Assembly (NCBI RefSeq): GCF_002101815.1
Contig: NZ_LQPM01000005.1
Location: 1 to 64,000, forward strand
Direction: 5' to 3'
From: Mycobacterium paraense
GTDB lineage: Bacteria; Actinomycetota; Actinomycetes; Mycobacteriales; Mycobacteriaceae
Length of the DNA stretch: 64,000 nt
Shown here: piece after piece, positions 12,755-24,395 of the stretch
How positions within the stretch are numbered: the stretch's first letter is position 1
Layout: the number at the start of each line of letters is the position of its first letter
The notes under the pieces: model-generated
What the model was told of the DNA's origin: nothing
The model's database searches: none
What the model saw: the letters and a program-made list of their open reading frames with translations, nothing else
Position numbers and translations under genes: made by a program

Positions 12755-12778
12755 AGCTCCTCGTTCAATACTTAGTCG

Positions 12779-14211
12779 TCACCATTCGATGTAGCGGACC
12801 ACATAGGGCGTCATCCCACTGGTGCGCACGGGAGCAACGCGGACCTTCAAGCCGATGTCGGGGGCCTCGAGCATCTGGCCGTCGCCGAGGTAGATCGTCA
12901 CGTGCTGGCTGCCGCCGGGGCCGTAGAAGATGACGTCGCCGCGGCGCATCTGCGCCGACGGAATCTTGCGGCCCAGTTGTACTGCGAACCCGAGTAGTGC
13001 GGCAGCTTGATGCCCACGCCGGCGAACGAGTACAGGACCAGGCCCGAGCAGTCGAAGCCGGTGATCCCGGCGCCGGAGTCGATCCCCTTGCTCGGCCCGG
13101 CCGCGTTGCCGCCGCCCCACGAATAGGGCACGCCGATCTGCGACATGCCGCGGCGGATCACGTACTCGGTGGCCTGCCGGCCGTACACGCGCGGGATCCG
13201 TCCGGCCGTCGCGCCGGGGTTGGCGTTGGTGATCCCGGTGTCGTCCGGCTTGAGGATGCCGAGCTGCTGCAGGAAGTTGCGGCCCAGGCCGGCGGTGACC
13301 TGGGTCGAGGTGGCCGAGATGCCCAGCACCTGGTTGATCACGGCGATCGGGTCACCGGGGACGTTGGCGCTGGGGACCATCGGCAAGGTCGGGTCCCACA
13401 GCCCGTCCCACTGCCGGCCGCGGGCGGGCGGCGCACCGGCGGGTGACCCCGGATCCCACCGGTCGCCCGAGGCCGGGACGGCGGCGCCGCCCTTGCCGGC
13501 CGACCATTGCAGCTTGGCCGCCTCGAGCTTGGCCTGCGCCTCATCGCGCTCGGCGGCCAGCCGGGACGCCTGCTCGCGTTGCTCGGTGAACTTGCGCTTG
13601 GAGTTGGTGAGCGCCGCCACCGCGTTGTCCTGGCTGGCCTTGGCGTCGGCGGCGGCCTTGTCGGCCTTCTGTTTGGCCAGCCGCGCCGCCGACTCCTTGT
13701 TCACCTGTTCGGTCCGGGCGCGCTGCAGCTTGTCCATCACCGCCTGGGAACTGGCGGTCAGGGTCCGGGCGGCCGATTCGGTGGCGATGATGTCGTCGGG
13801 GCTGGTCGCCATCAGGTAGCCGCCCGACGGCCCGTTCATATAGGTGGCCGCCGCGAAGGTGTTGAAGCGGTGCTGTGCGGCGTCGATCGCAGCGTTGGCG
13901 TCCGTGACCGCGTGCTGGCTCGCCTCGAGGTCGTGCTGGGCGGCGGCCGCGTTGTCCCGCGCGGTCTCGACGTCGACCAGGGCCTTGTTGACGCTTTCCT
14001 GTTCGGTCTGGATTTCGGCCGTCAGGTCTTCCAGGCGCTGGTTGGCCTTGGCCACGTTGGCGATCAGCGCGGCCAGGCTGTCGGCGGCGGGATCGGCCTC
14101 AGCGAGACCCGGGGTGCAGACCAGCATCGCCACGCTGAGGACCGCGGGTACGACCGGCCGGACCAGCCCGGCGGCCGGTCGCGCGGAGAGGCCCCAGCGG
14201 GTACGTCTCAT
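12779..14211 (-). pseudogene. ripA: ripA, peptidoglycan endopeptidase, interrupted by a -1 frameshift
   Basis: RipA is the main septal NlpC/P60 endopeptidase for daughter-cell separation. The frame from ATG 14209-14211 codes for a signal peptide (about 1-39), a long coiled coil (about 40-235), a Pro/Gly linker and the start of the catalytic domain including C388 in GFDCSGLVLYSF. After SGSQYN (residue 412, near 12975/12976) the frame slips: it continues as a meaningless Arg/Ala/Ser tail ending at 12898. The true C-terminus (GRKIPS onward, with the catalytic His of SQHVTIYLG and Glu of GQMLEA) continues in another frame to the stop at 12779. One base seems missing in the run AACTGGGCC, where relatives read AAC-nTG-GGC. 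Repaired, the protein would be about 477 aa, the family size. A sequencing or assembly error is as likely as a real mutation. Confidence 0.9.
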
Positions 14212-14308
14212 ACGGCTCAGGTCTCCTACGGCTCAACGCGGACGGGCGGCGCCAGGCACGTGAATCTCAAAAGCGCCAAGAACAACAGGGGCATCATTTG
14301 CACCGTAC

Positions 14309-14383
14309 GTCACACGAGACGCGGTGGAAACGCTCGTCACAAACTGCACTCTGGACGTGCGTTTAATGTGACCGAACAGTGAC
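14309..14383. promoter_or_regulatory. Candidate MtrA-type binding sites upstream of ripA
   Basis: The 239-bp gap between ripA and the Rv1476-like gene holds GTCACA at 14309-14314 and 14336-14341, the reverse form TGTGAC at 14367-14372, and GTGAC repeated at 14368-14372 and 14379-14383 (11-bp period). MtrA, an OmpR-type regulator, is reported to bind GTCACA-like repeats in front of mycobacterial cell-division genes including ripA. The motif matches are seen; binding is inferred. The rest of the gap shows no gene. Confidence 0.35.
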
Positions 14384-14450
14384 CTAGCCTGTTTGCCGCG
14401 CGCCGCGGCGGGCGGTTGCCGGGCCGGGCGACCCGAGCCGGACGCGCGTG

Positions 14451-14999
14451 TCAGGCGCCGTTAGCGGCCTCGGTCTCGGCGGTTTCCGGAGCACCGGCGG
14501 GCGTTGCTGCACGCTTGCCGCGCAGCTGCAGGAATCGCGTGCCGACGGCCGCCGCGAGCACCCCGATCAGAAGGAAGATGGTCAGGCCGGTCCAGGGGAA
14601 CTCGGGCGACTCCAGCTCGTGCAGAAAATGCTGCGCCGAGACCACCGGATTGCCCGTCTTGGCGATGTCCTCGCCGGCCTCGAGGGTGACGCGCGGGAAC
14701 TGCGTGCTGTAGCTGCCGACGTAACTCGGGCTGAGGGTCAGCACCGTCGCGTCGTGGTAGTCGGCGCCGACGACGGTGGAGATGTCGCGCAACGGCGTGT
14801 CGTTGGGCGGGTTGTGGTCGAGCAGCACGATCTTGAGGTTGATGCCGTGGGCGTGCGCCTCGTTGACCACGTCGAGCAGGCCGGGCAGGGCGTCCGGCGT
14901 CGCGCTGACGCCGTCGACGGCGACCTTGGCCTTGATCGCGGTCATGTCGACGTCCTGCGGAATGTAGGCAGGCGGGCCGGGCTGCAAGAAAAAGGTCAT
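14451..14999 (-). CDS. Rv1476-like single-pass membrane protein
   Basis: A 182-aa homologue of Rv1476. A soluble N-terminal domain (about 1-130, alternating beta/alpha, with KIVLLDHNPPNDTPLRDIS) precedes one transmembrane helix (about 138-158), then a short basic stretch and an Ala/Thr/Glu-rich tail. An in-frame GTG lies directly before the chosen ATG (14997-14999), and a GGAGGGACG ribosome binding site serves either. It is encoded upstream of ripA in the same direction and is conserved beside ripA in mycobacteria, suggesting an envelope role; the molecular function is not known to me. It is divergent from acn. Confidence 0.88.
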   Translation of the reverse strand: MTFFLQPGPPAYIPQDVDMTAIKAKVAVDGVSATPDALPGLLDVVNEAHAHGINLKIVLLDHNPPNDTPLRDISTVVGADYHDATVLTLSPSYVGSYSTQFPRVTLEAGEDIAKTGNPVVSAQHFLHELESPEFPWTGLTIFLLIGVLAAAVGTRFLQLRGKRAATPAGAPETAETEAANGA

Positions 15000-15137
15000 C
15001 ACGTCCCTCCGGCTGCGCCGCTGGTGCGGCCCTCGACTACGGCGGTCACTCTAGTGTGACGCCCGGATTTAAGCCCGAAGGGGTTTAAACCGCCGGGTCG
15101 GGCGATAAGACTGGATTACGAGGGTGCCGCCGTAATG

Positions 15138-15153
15138 CAGGACAAGCGTACTG
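15138..15153. promoter_or_regulatory. AcnR operator in front of acn
   Basis: The sequence CAGGACAAGCGTACTG agrees at every defined position with the AcnR consensus described in Corynebacterium glutamicum (CAGNACnnncGTACTG), an imperfect inverted repeat. It lies 64 bp upstream of the acn GTG and abuts a possible -10 element TTAAAGT (15154-15160). Together with the acnR gene immediately downstream of acn, this suggests TetR-type repression of aconitase. The match is directly visible; function is inferred from the Corynebacterium system. Confidence 0.75.
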
Positions 15154-15216
15154 TTAAAGTTGGCACCGCCGCCGACACGGCCCGTCGGTGGAAGAACTAA
15201 ATCATCGGGAGTTGAA

Positions 15217-18027
<2,811 letters not shown>

Positions 18028-18039
18028 CCGTCGTCGCCT

Positions 18040-18621
18040 GTGCCCAAAGTCAGCGAGGACCATATGGCGGCTCGCCGCCGCCAGATCCTCGACGGTGCCC
18101 GGCGCTGCTTCGCCGAGTACGGCTACGACAAGGCCACGGTGCGCCGGCTGGAGAAGGCGGTCGGGATGTCGCGCGGGGCGATCTTCCATCACTTCCGCGA
18201 CAAGGACGCGCTGTTCTTCGCGCTGGCGCACGAGGACGCCGAGCGGATGGCCGACGTCGCGTCGCGCGAGGGCCTGATCCAGGTGATGCGCGACATGCTC
18301 GCCGCGCCGGAGGAGTTCGACTGGCTGGCCACGAGGTTGGAGATCGCGCGCAAGCTGCGCACCGACCCCGTGTTCAATCGCGGCTGGGCGGAGCGCTCGG
18401 CGGAGCTGGCGGCGGCCACCACCGACCGGTTGCGGCGGCAGAAGGAGGCGCACCGGGTGCGCGATGACGTACCCGCCGACGTCTTGCAGTGCTACCTAGA
18501 ACTGGTGCTCGACGGCCTGGTGGCCCGGCTGGCGTCCGGCGAAGACCCCAAGCGGCTGGCCGCGGTCCTCGACCTGGTGGAAAAGTCGGTGCGGCGCAAG
18601 GACTCTGGGGCGCGAGCGTAA
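18040..18621 (+). CDS. acnR: TetR-family repressor AcnR
   Basis: A 193-aa TetR-type regulator. The N-terminal helix-turn-helix is about residues 10-56 (ARRRQILDGARRCFAEYG, then ATVRRLEKAVGMSRGAIFHH); the C-terminal ligand domain is all-helical. It starts at GTG 18040, 12 bp after the acn stop, so it is probably co-transcribed. The orthologue directly downstream of acn in Corynebacterium is AcnR, which represses acn, and a consensus AcnR site is found upstream of acn in this window. Its 3' end forms part of a hairpin shared with the convergent gene. Confidence 0.92.
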   Translation: MPKVSEDHMAARRRQILDGARRCFAEYGYDKATVRRLEKAVGMSRGAIFHHFRDKDALFFALAHEDAERMADVASREGLIQVMRDMLAAPEEFDWLATRLEIARKLRTDPVFNRGWAERSAELAAATTDRLRRQKEAHRVRDDVPADVLQCYLELVLDGLVARLASGEDPKRLAAVLDLVEKSVRRKDSGARA

Positions 18622-18665
18622 CGCCACTGCGAATGAGGGGACGTAATTTCGCAGTGACGCTACGC
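18616..18665. terminator. Bidirectional terminator-like hairpin
   Basis: Arms CACTGCGAA (18625-18633) and TTCGCAGTG (18648-18656) pair exactly; the stem extends outward, with two mismatches, to GCGTA (18616-18620) and TACGC (18661-18665). It covers the stop of acnR and the stop of the convergent small HTH gene. There is no clear U-tract, as is common in mycobacteria. Confidence 0.5.
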
Positions 18666-18866
18666 CCGCGTGGACTGGCGCCGGGCCGAAGTGTGGTTGG
18701 GGCCGCCCCGGCCCCGGAGCGTGGTGCCGGACTCGAGCAGCATGCTGTGAATCGATCCGTAGGACCTGCCGGTGGTGGCGACCAGGTTGCGAATGCTTGC
18801 GCCGCGCTCGTACGCGTTGCGTAGCTCGTACAGCGTCTGCTCGCGCGTCTTCTTCGGCTTTCTCAC
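18660..18866 (-). CDS. Small helix-turn-helix protein (Rv1473A-like)
   Basis: A 68-aa basic protein whose core TREQTLYELRNAYERGASIR plus TGRSYGSIHSMLLESGTTLR forms a predicted helix-turn-helix. It resembles the small mycobacterial putative regulator Rv1473A, conserved in Actinobacteria. The frame is open 32 codons upstream, but I chose the GTG at 18864-18866 because a strong GGGAGGGGAG ribosome binding site lies just upstream and conservation begins there. It lies between acnR (convergent) and the ABC-F gene (same strand, ending at 20598 upstream). The DNA target is unknown. Confidence 0.75.
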   Translation of the reverse strand: MRKPKKTREQTLYELRNAYERGASIRNLVATTGRSYGSIHSMLLESGTTLRGRGGPNHTSARRQSTRA

Positions 18867-18969
18867 TGGCTCCCCTCCCGGCTCGGACTCGCTCCCCAAG
18901 CACATAGAGTAAGAAGCGATTGCCGGTCGCGGGCCGCTTTGGCCGAAATCGCCTGCGGCCACTTGCCGA

Positions 18970-20598
<1,629 letters not shown>

Positions 20599-20619
20599 AT
20601 CTACTCCCTCGTTTTCGGG

Positions 20620-21429
20620 CTATTTGTCGTCGGTGAACACCGGCGGCCGCTTCTCGGCGCGCGCGGCGACCGCTTCTTCGAAGTTGGCGGTGAGCAGGCG
20701 GACGAAGAGCTGTCCCAGGCCTTCGGCTTGCATGTGCCCCTCCAGGCTACCGGCGTCGAGCCCGCTCCACAGTGTGCGTTTGGTCAACTCGGTGCCGGGC
20801 CGCGAGAAGGCGGCGATGCGCGCGGCGATCGCGTAGCAGGTGTCCAGCAGCTGCTCCTCGGGCACCTGACACGACACCAGCCCGATGCGCTCGGCCTCCT
20901 CGGCGGTGACGTCCCGGCCGGTCAGCATGATCTCGAACGCCCGCGACGACCCGATGGCCCGCGGCAACAGGTAGCTCAAGCCCAGCTCACTGGCCGTCAG
21001 GCCGTTGTTGATGCCGGCCGCCCGGAAGTAGGCGCCGGTCGAGGCCACCCGGATGTCGGCGGCCAGCGCCAGGCACAGCCCGCCGCCGATCGCGGGGCCG
21101 TTGACCGCCGCGATCACCGGCTGGTGCAGCCGCCGCAACGCCAGGATGACGTCGTCGAGCACCTCCATCGACCGCAGCGCATACGTCGGGCGGGTCAACC
21201 CGTCGACGTGGGGCACCGATCCCGCGGACTTGTGGTCGGCGCCCGAGGAGAATCCCCGGCCCGCCCCGGTCAGCACGACGACGCGCACGGAATTGTCGTA
21301 GGTGACCTGTTCGAGGGCCTCTTTGAGCGGCACCATGACGTCGAACGCCATGGAGTTCATCCGTTCGGGCCGATTGAGGGTTATCAGTGCGACACCGGGC
21401 CGCGGTTGCTCTACCAGTACCAAGCTCAC
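20620..21429 (-). CDS. echA12: Enoyl-CoA hydratase/isomerase family protein EchA12
   Basis: A 269-aa crotonase-fold protein matching Rv1472. The oxyanion-hole segments SSGADHKSAG (61-70) and NGPAIGGGLCLALAADIRVA (110-129) are present. The two glutamates used by classical enoyl-CoA hydratases are not: the first position is C119 after GGGL, and the second is G139 in FRAAGINNG. An acidic residue E148 in TASELGLSYLLPR occupies a spot used by dienoyl-CoA isomerase-type members. An isomerase or other crotonase reaction is therefore more likely than simple hydration (inference). GTG start at 21427-21429. It is followed by the ABC-F gene and preceded by the GAP-family gene (28-bp gap). Confidence 0.9.
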   Translation of the reverse strand: MSLVLVEQPRPGVALITLNRPERMNSMAFDVMVPLKEALEQVTYDNSVRVVVLTGAGRGFSSGADHKSAGSVPHVDGLTRPTYALRSMEVLDDVILALRRLHQPVIAAVNGPAIGGGLCLALAADIRVASTGAYFRAAGINNGLTASELGLSYLLPRAIGSSRAFEIMLTGRDVTAEEAERIGLVSCQVPEEQLLDTCYAIAARIAAFSRPGTELTKRTLWSGLDAGSLEGHMQAEGLGQLFVRLLTANFEEAVAARAEKRPPVFTDDK

Positions 21430-21457
21430 CCGTGAAAGGTAACGGAAAGCCCCAGGC

Positions 21458-22171
21458 TCAGACGTGGCCCATGCCGGTGGTCATCAGGAAAACGCCCAGC
21501 GCGGCGACCAGAAGGCCGAGGACGGCCCGCCTGCGGGCCTGCACCCAGTCGTGCACGCGCGACATCACCGCGCCGGTCCGCGCCGGCGCCACCAGATGGC
21601 AGACCAGGGGAATCTCGGCAAACGCCAGCCCGAGCAGCGTGTATGCCGCGGCCGCGCTCACCTGGGTGCCCAGGGCGGCCCCCGACGCCAGGATCACGGT
21701 GAGTGCCGCGAGGTAGCGAAAGTCGGTCGTGATCCCGACCCCAACCAGGAACGTGATCCACGGCGGCCCGGCCCGCAGCGCCTCCAGCGCACCCGTCGAC
21801 AAGCGGGAGAACGCCGTCGGCGCGACCGGGTTCGACGGGCCGCCGGCGGGCGGGGCCGCCGGTTGGCGCACCGAAAAGCCGATCGCGATCAGTGCGGCCA
21901 CCACCAGCGCCAACACGCCCATCGCGATCTGAATCCGGCCCGCCGCGGAGGTCGAGGTGGCGAGCTCCACCTTGTCCATGACCCCGAGCACGACGTCGTG
22001 CAGGCCCACGAGCGCACCGAGGGCCAGGACCACGCCGACCGCCAGCCCGCCGAGCCACAATGCGACCAGATGCAGCACGGGCCGTCGCCGGGAAAACAGC
22101 AGCAGCGTGATGCCGATCCGCCCCGGGTCGACCCCGGCGACCAGCGCCAACGCCAGCACCGTGCCCCACAT
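21458..22171 (-). CDS. GAP/Sap-family membrane protein (lipid-export associated)
   Basis: A 237-aa protein with six probable membrane helices (about 1-24, 32-58, 80-100, 135-160, 165-190 and 215-235). It starts MWGTVLALALVAGVDPGRIG and contains the pattern ALEALRAGPPWITFLVG, resembling the GAP/Sap family (PF11139-type). Members are needed to move glycopeptidolipids (Gap, M. smegmatis) or sulfolipid-1 (Sap, M. tuberculosis) to the surface, acting with MmpL proteins. It is divergent from the papA-like gene. It has no counterpart that I know at this place in M. tuberculosis. The lipid it serves is unknown. Confidence 0.82.
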   Translation of the reverse strand: MWGTVLALALVAGVDPGRIGITLLLFSRRRPVLHLVALWLGGLAVGVVLALGALVGLHDVVLGVMDKVELATSTSAAGRIQIAMGVLALVVAALIAIGFSVRQPAAPPAGGPSNPVAPTAFSRLSTGALEALRAGPPWITFLVGVGITTDFRYLAALTVILASGAALGTQVSAAAAYTLLGLAFAEIPLVCHLVAPARTGAVMSRVHDWVQARRRAVLGLLVAALGVFLMTTGMGHV

Positions 22172-22467
22172 GGGCGCGACTTTACCGTGGGCAGGGCGGG
22201 TCGCGTTCGTAGTTCAAGGCGATTGGGCGGCCGTCGTCGCGTACGTTAAATGTCGTCGAAACGGCCCCCTTGACTTGCTTTGATCTGCTACGTTTAGCCA
22301 CCGTTGGGTACGTGTTGGCTATGACGCCGTGATGCGTACGGGTTGGCCGCGCAAATGCGCTGGGCCGCAACGAGATCCGACCACTGGAGGTAGTTCGCGA
22401 ACAATCGAGCCGTGGCCGAGTCTATGAGTCCGCTATGCCCATGCGGCGAAGCGATCAGGGAGGGAAT
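22172..22467. other. Divergent intergenic region between the GAP and papA-like genes
   Basis: These 296 bp show no convincing gene. They are more AT-rich than their surroundings, especially around 22240-22320. A TTGACT (starting near 22271) resembles a -35 element; no convincing -10 element at proper spacing was found. A GGGAGGGAAT ribosome binding site lies at its right end before the papA GTG. Promoters for both divergent genes are expected here. Confidence 0.5.
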
Positions 22468-23898
22468 GTGTTCATCCCAGGAGAAGAGGCGTTCGGGGCC
22501 CTCGACGAATGGGTGCCGGAGCCGGGGGCGGTCATCTGTTGGCATCCCTCGCCCGGCTCGCTTGCCAAGGTCAGGCAAGCTCCGGTAAGCGCCGTGCCGG
22601 CCAGCCATCAGCAGGCCAGGCACCTCCGCAACTTCCGCGACCACGCGAGCCGTGGGGTCGACATGTCACGGCTGTGCATCGGCAGCTGGGACATGCCCGG
22701 CAAATGCGACATTCGGGTCCTGACGTACGTCATCAACACCCACCTCCGGCGGCACGACACGTATCACAGCTGGTTCGCGTTTGCCGACGGTGATCGCATC
22801 GTCAGGCGCACGGTGAGCAAACCCGGCGACATTCAATGTGTTCCGATCGAGCACGGCGAGATGACGCCGGAGGCGTTGCGCGAGCACATCGCTGCCACGC
22901 CGAGCCCGCTGCAATGGGATTGCTTCAGGTTCGCCATCATTCAGCGCGCGGACCACTTCACCTTCTGCTTCGCCATCGACCATCTCTACATCGACGCGCA
23001 GTTCCTGGGGGCCATCCGCCTCGAGTTGTATCTGATGTACACCTCGCTGCTCGCCGGCGGAGCGCCGCCTCCGCTTCCGGCCCCGGGCAGCTACACGGAT
23101 TACTGTGTCCGCCAGCACGAATACACCTCCGCCCTCACGCTGGATTCCCCGCAGGTGCGCGGCTGGGTCGACTTCTTCGAATCCAACGACGGGACGCTGC
23201 CGGAATGCCCGGTGTCGCTCGGCGACGGGTCGGGCTCCTGCGAGCTGATGTTCGTGCGGGTGATGGACGAACGGCAGACGGCCAACTTCGAATCCGCTTG
23301 CCTGGCAGCGGGTGCGCGTTTCAGCGGTGGCGTTTTCGCCTGCGCCGCGATGGCGCAGTACGAATTGACCGGCGCCGAAAAGTATTACGGGCTTGTCGCG
23401 TGCGATACCCGCAGCAGCCGTGCGGAGTTCCTGACGATCGGTTGGTTCACCGGCTTCGTCCCGATCACCATCCCCGTCGACGTGTCGTCCTTCGGTGACA
23501 CCGCGCGCGCCGCGCAGAAGTCGTTCGACTCCGGCAAGGCGCTGGCCAACGTCCCGTTTGCTCGGGTGCTGGAGTTGGCGCCGTGGTTGAGGATGCCGGA
23601 CGGCCGCGTCCCCCTGCTGTTTCATCTCGACGCCAGCAGCCCGCCGCTGTCCACGATCGTCAAGTCCGAATGGGGCGGCTCGAACATCAAGATCCACCAC
23701 GACGGCGGCGTCCCGGCTCGATTCGATTTGCGGGTCAACCGCTACGAGAACGAGACGCACGCGATGGTGTTTTTCCCGGACAATCCGGTCGCACGCGAGT
23801 CGGTCGCCCGCTACATCGAGACGCTGAAATCGATCTACGTCCGGGTCGCCGAGGGCCGCGGCGCACTGGTGCCGCTCTGCGGCGCCGCCGCGCTGTAG
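22468..23898 (+). CDS. PapA-type acyltransferase (condensation-domain fold)
   Basis: A 476-aa protein of the polyketide-associated acyltransferase family, which moves acyl chains onto sugars or diols in trehalose esters, sulfolipids and related envelope lipids. The start WVPEPGAVICWHPSPGSLAK and APVSAVPASHQQARHLRNF match PapA1/PapA2/PapA3-type N-termini. The catalytic HxxxD motif is H172-LYI-D176 in FAIDHLYIDAQF; IGWFTGFVPI and SEWGGSNIKI mark the C-terminal lobe. The frame starts at ATG 22435, but the GTG at 22468 has an excellent GGGAGG site and begins the conserved part. No PKS, FadD/FAAL or MmpL gene is adjacent; only the divergent GAP-family gene hints at a lipid-export pairing. The acyl donor and acceptor are unknown. 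Confidence 0.9.
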   Translation: MFIPGEEAFGALDEWVPEPGAVICWHPSPGSLAKVRQAPVSAVPASHQQARHLRNFRDHASRGVDMSRLCIGSWDMPGKCDIRVLTYVINTHLRRHDTYHSWFAFADGDRIVRRTVSKPGDIQCVPIEHGEMTPEALREHIAATPSPLQWDCFRFAIIQRADHFTFCFAIDHLYIDAQFLGAIRLELYLMYTSLLAGGAPPPLPAPGSYTDYCVRQHEYTSALTLDSPQVRGWVDFFESNDGTLPECPVSLGDGSGSCELMFVRVMDERQTANFESACLAAGARFSGGVFACAAMAQYELTGAEKYYGLVACDTRSSRAEFLTIGWFTGFVPITIPVDVSSFGDTARAAQKSFDSGKALANVPFARVLELAPWLRMPDGRVPLLFHLDASSPPLSTIVKSEWGGSNIKIHHDGGVPARFDLRVNRYENETHAMVFFPDNPVARESVARYIETLKSIYVRVAEGRGALVPLCGAAAL

Positions 23899-23911
23899 CG
23901 AGGCCCGTCGG

Positions 23912-24262
23912 TCAGGCCTGCTCGGCCTCGGCCGCCTCGACGTCGAAGGCCTTGACCTGCTGCACCAGGTCCTCCAGGGCCGCCGGCGGCAGGGCGCCGG
24001 CCTGGTTGAACAGCAGCTTGCCCTTCTTGAAGGCCATCAGCGTGGGAATGGACCGGATCTGGGCGGCCGCCGCGAGCTGTTGTTCCGCCTCGGTGTCGAC
24101 CTTGGCGTACACGATGTCCGGGTGCTTCTCGGATGACTCCTGGAAAGTCGGCGCGAACTGGCGGCAGGGCCCGCACCAGGACGCCCAAAAGTCGACGAGG
24201 ACGATGTCGTTGCCCTCGATGGTTTCGTTGAACTTCTCAGCAGTGAGATCGCGTGTTGTCAC
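23912..24262 (-). CDS. trxB1: Thioredoxin (Rv1471/TrxB1-like)
   Basis: A 116-aa classical thioredoxin with active site WCGPC (29-33) in VDFWASWCGPCRQF and the cis-proline loop IRSIPTLMAFKKGK. It is cytosolic, with no signal peptide, and would reduce disulfides with electrons from thioredoxin reductase. The C-terminal tail is acidic. It starts at GTG 24260-24262 and is convergent with the papA-like gene (13-bp gap) and divergent from fadE15. The name follows the M. tuberculosis locus, where TrxB1 denotes a thioredoxin, not the reductase. Confidence 0.93.
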   Translation of the reverse strand: MTTRDLTAEKFNETIEGNDIVLVDFWASWCGPCRQFAPTFQESSEKHPDIVYAKVDTEAEQQLAAAAQIRSIPTLMAFKKGKLLFNQAGALPPAALEDLVQQVKAFDVEAAEAEQA

Positions 24263-24395
24263 AATTGGCTTAACGTCGATAACCGATGCGGTGTTCCCGC
24301 GCGCGGATCAGGTTACGGTTGCGTACGTTTTCCCACGTCGGAGACACTGAGGGCTGACGATCCGCCCGCTTCTTTCGACCAGTGAGGGAATCGCG

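Noticed and set aside
12779..13120. Separate 113-aa gene ending in an NlpC/P60 C-terminus
   Set aside because: Its first half is an out-of-frame translation of ripA. Only the part after about 12975 is real, and it belongs to the frameshifted ripA.
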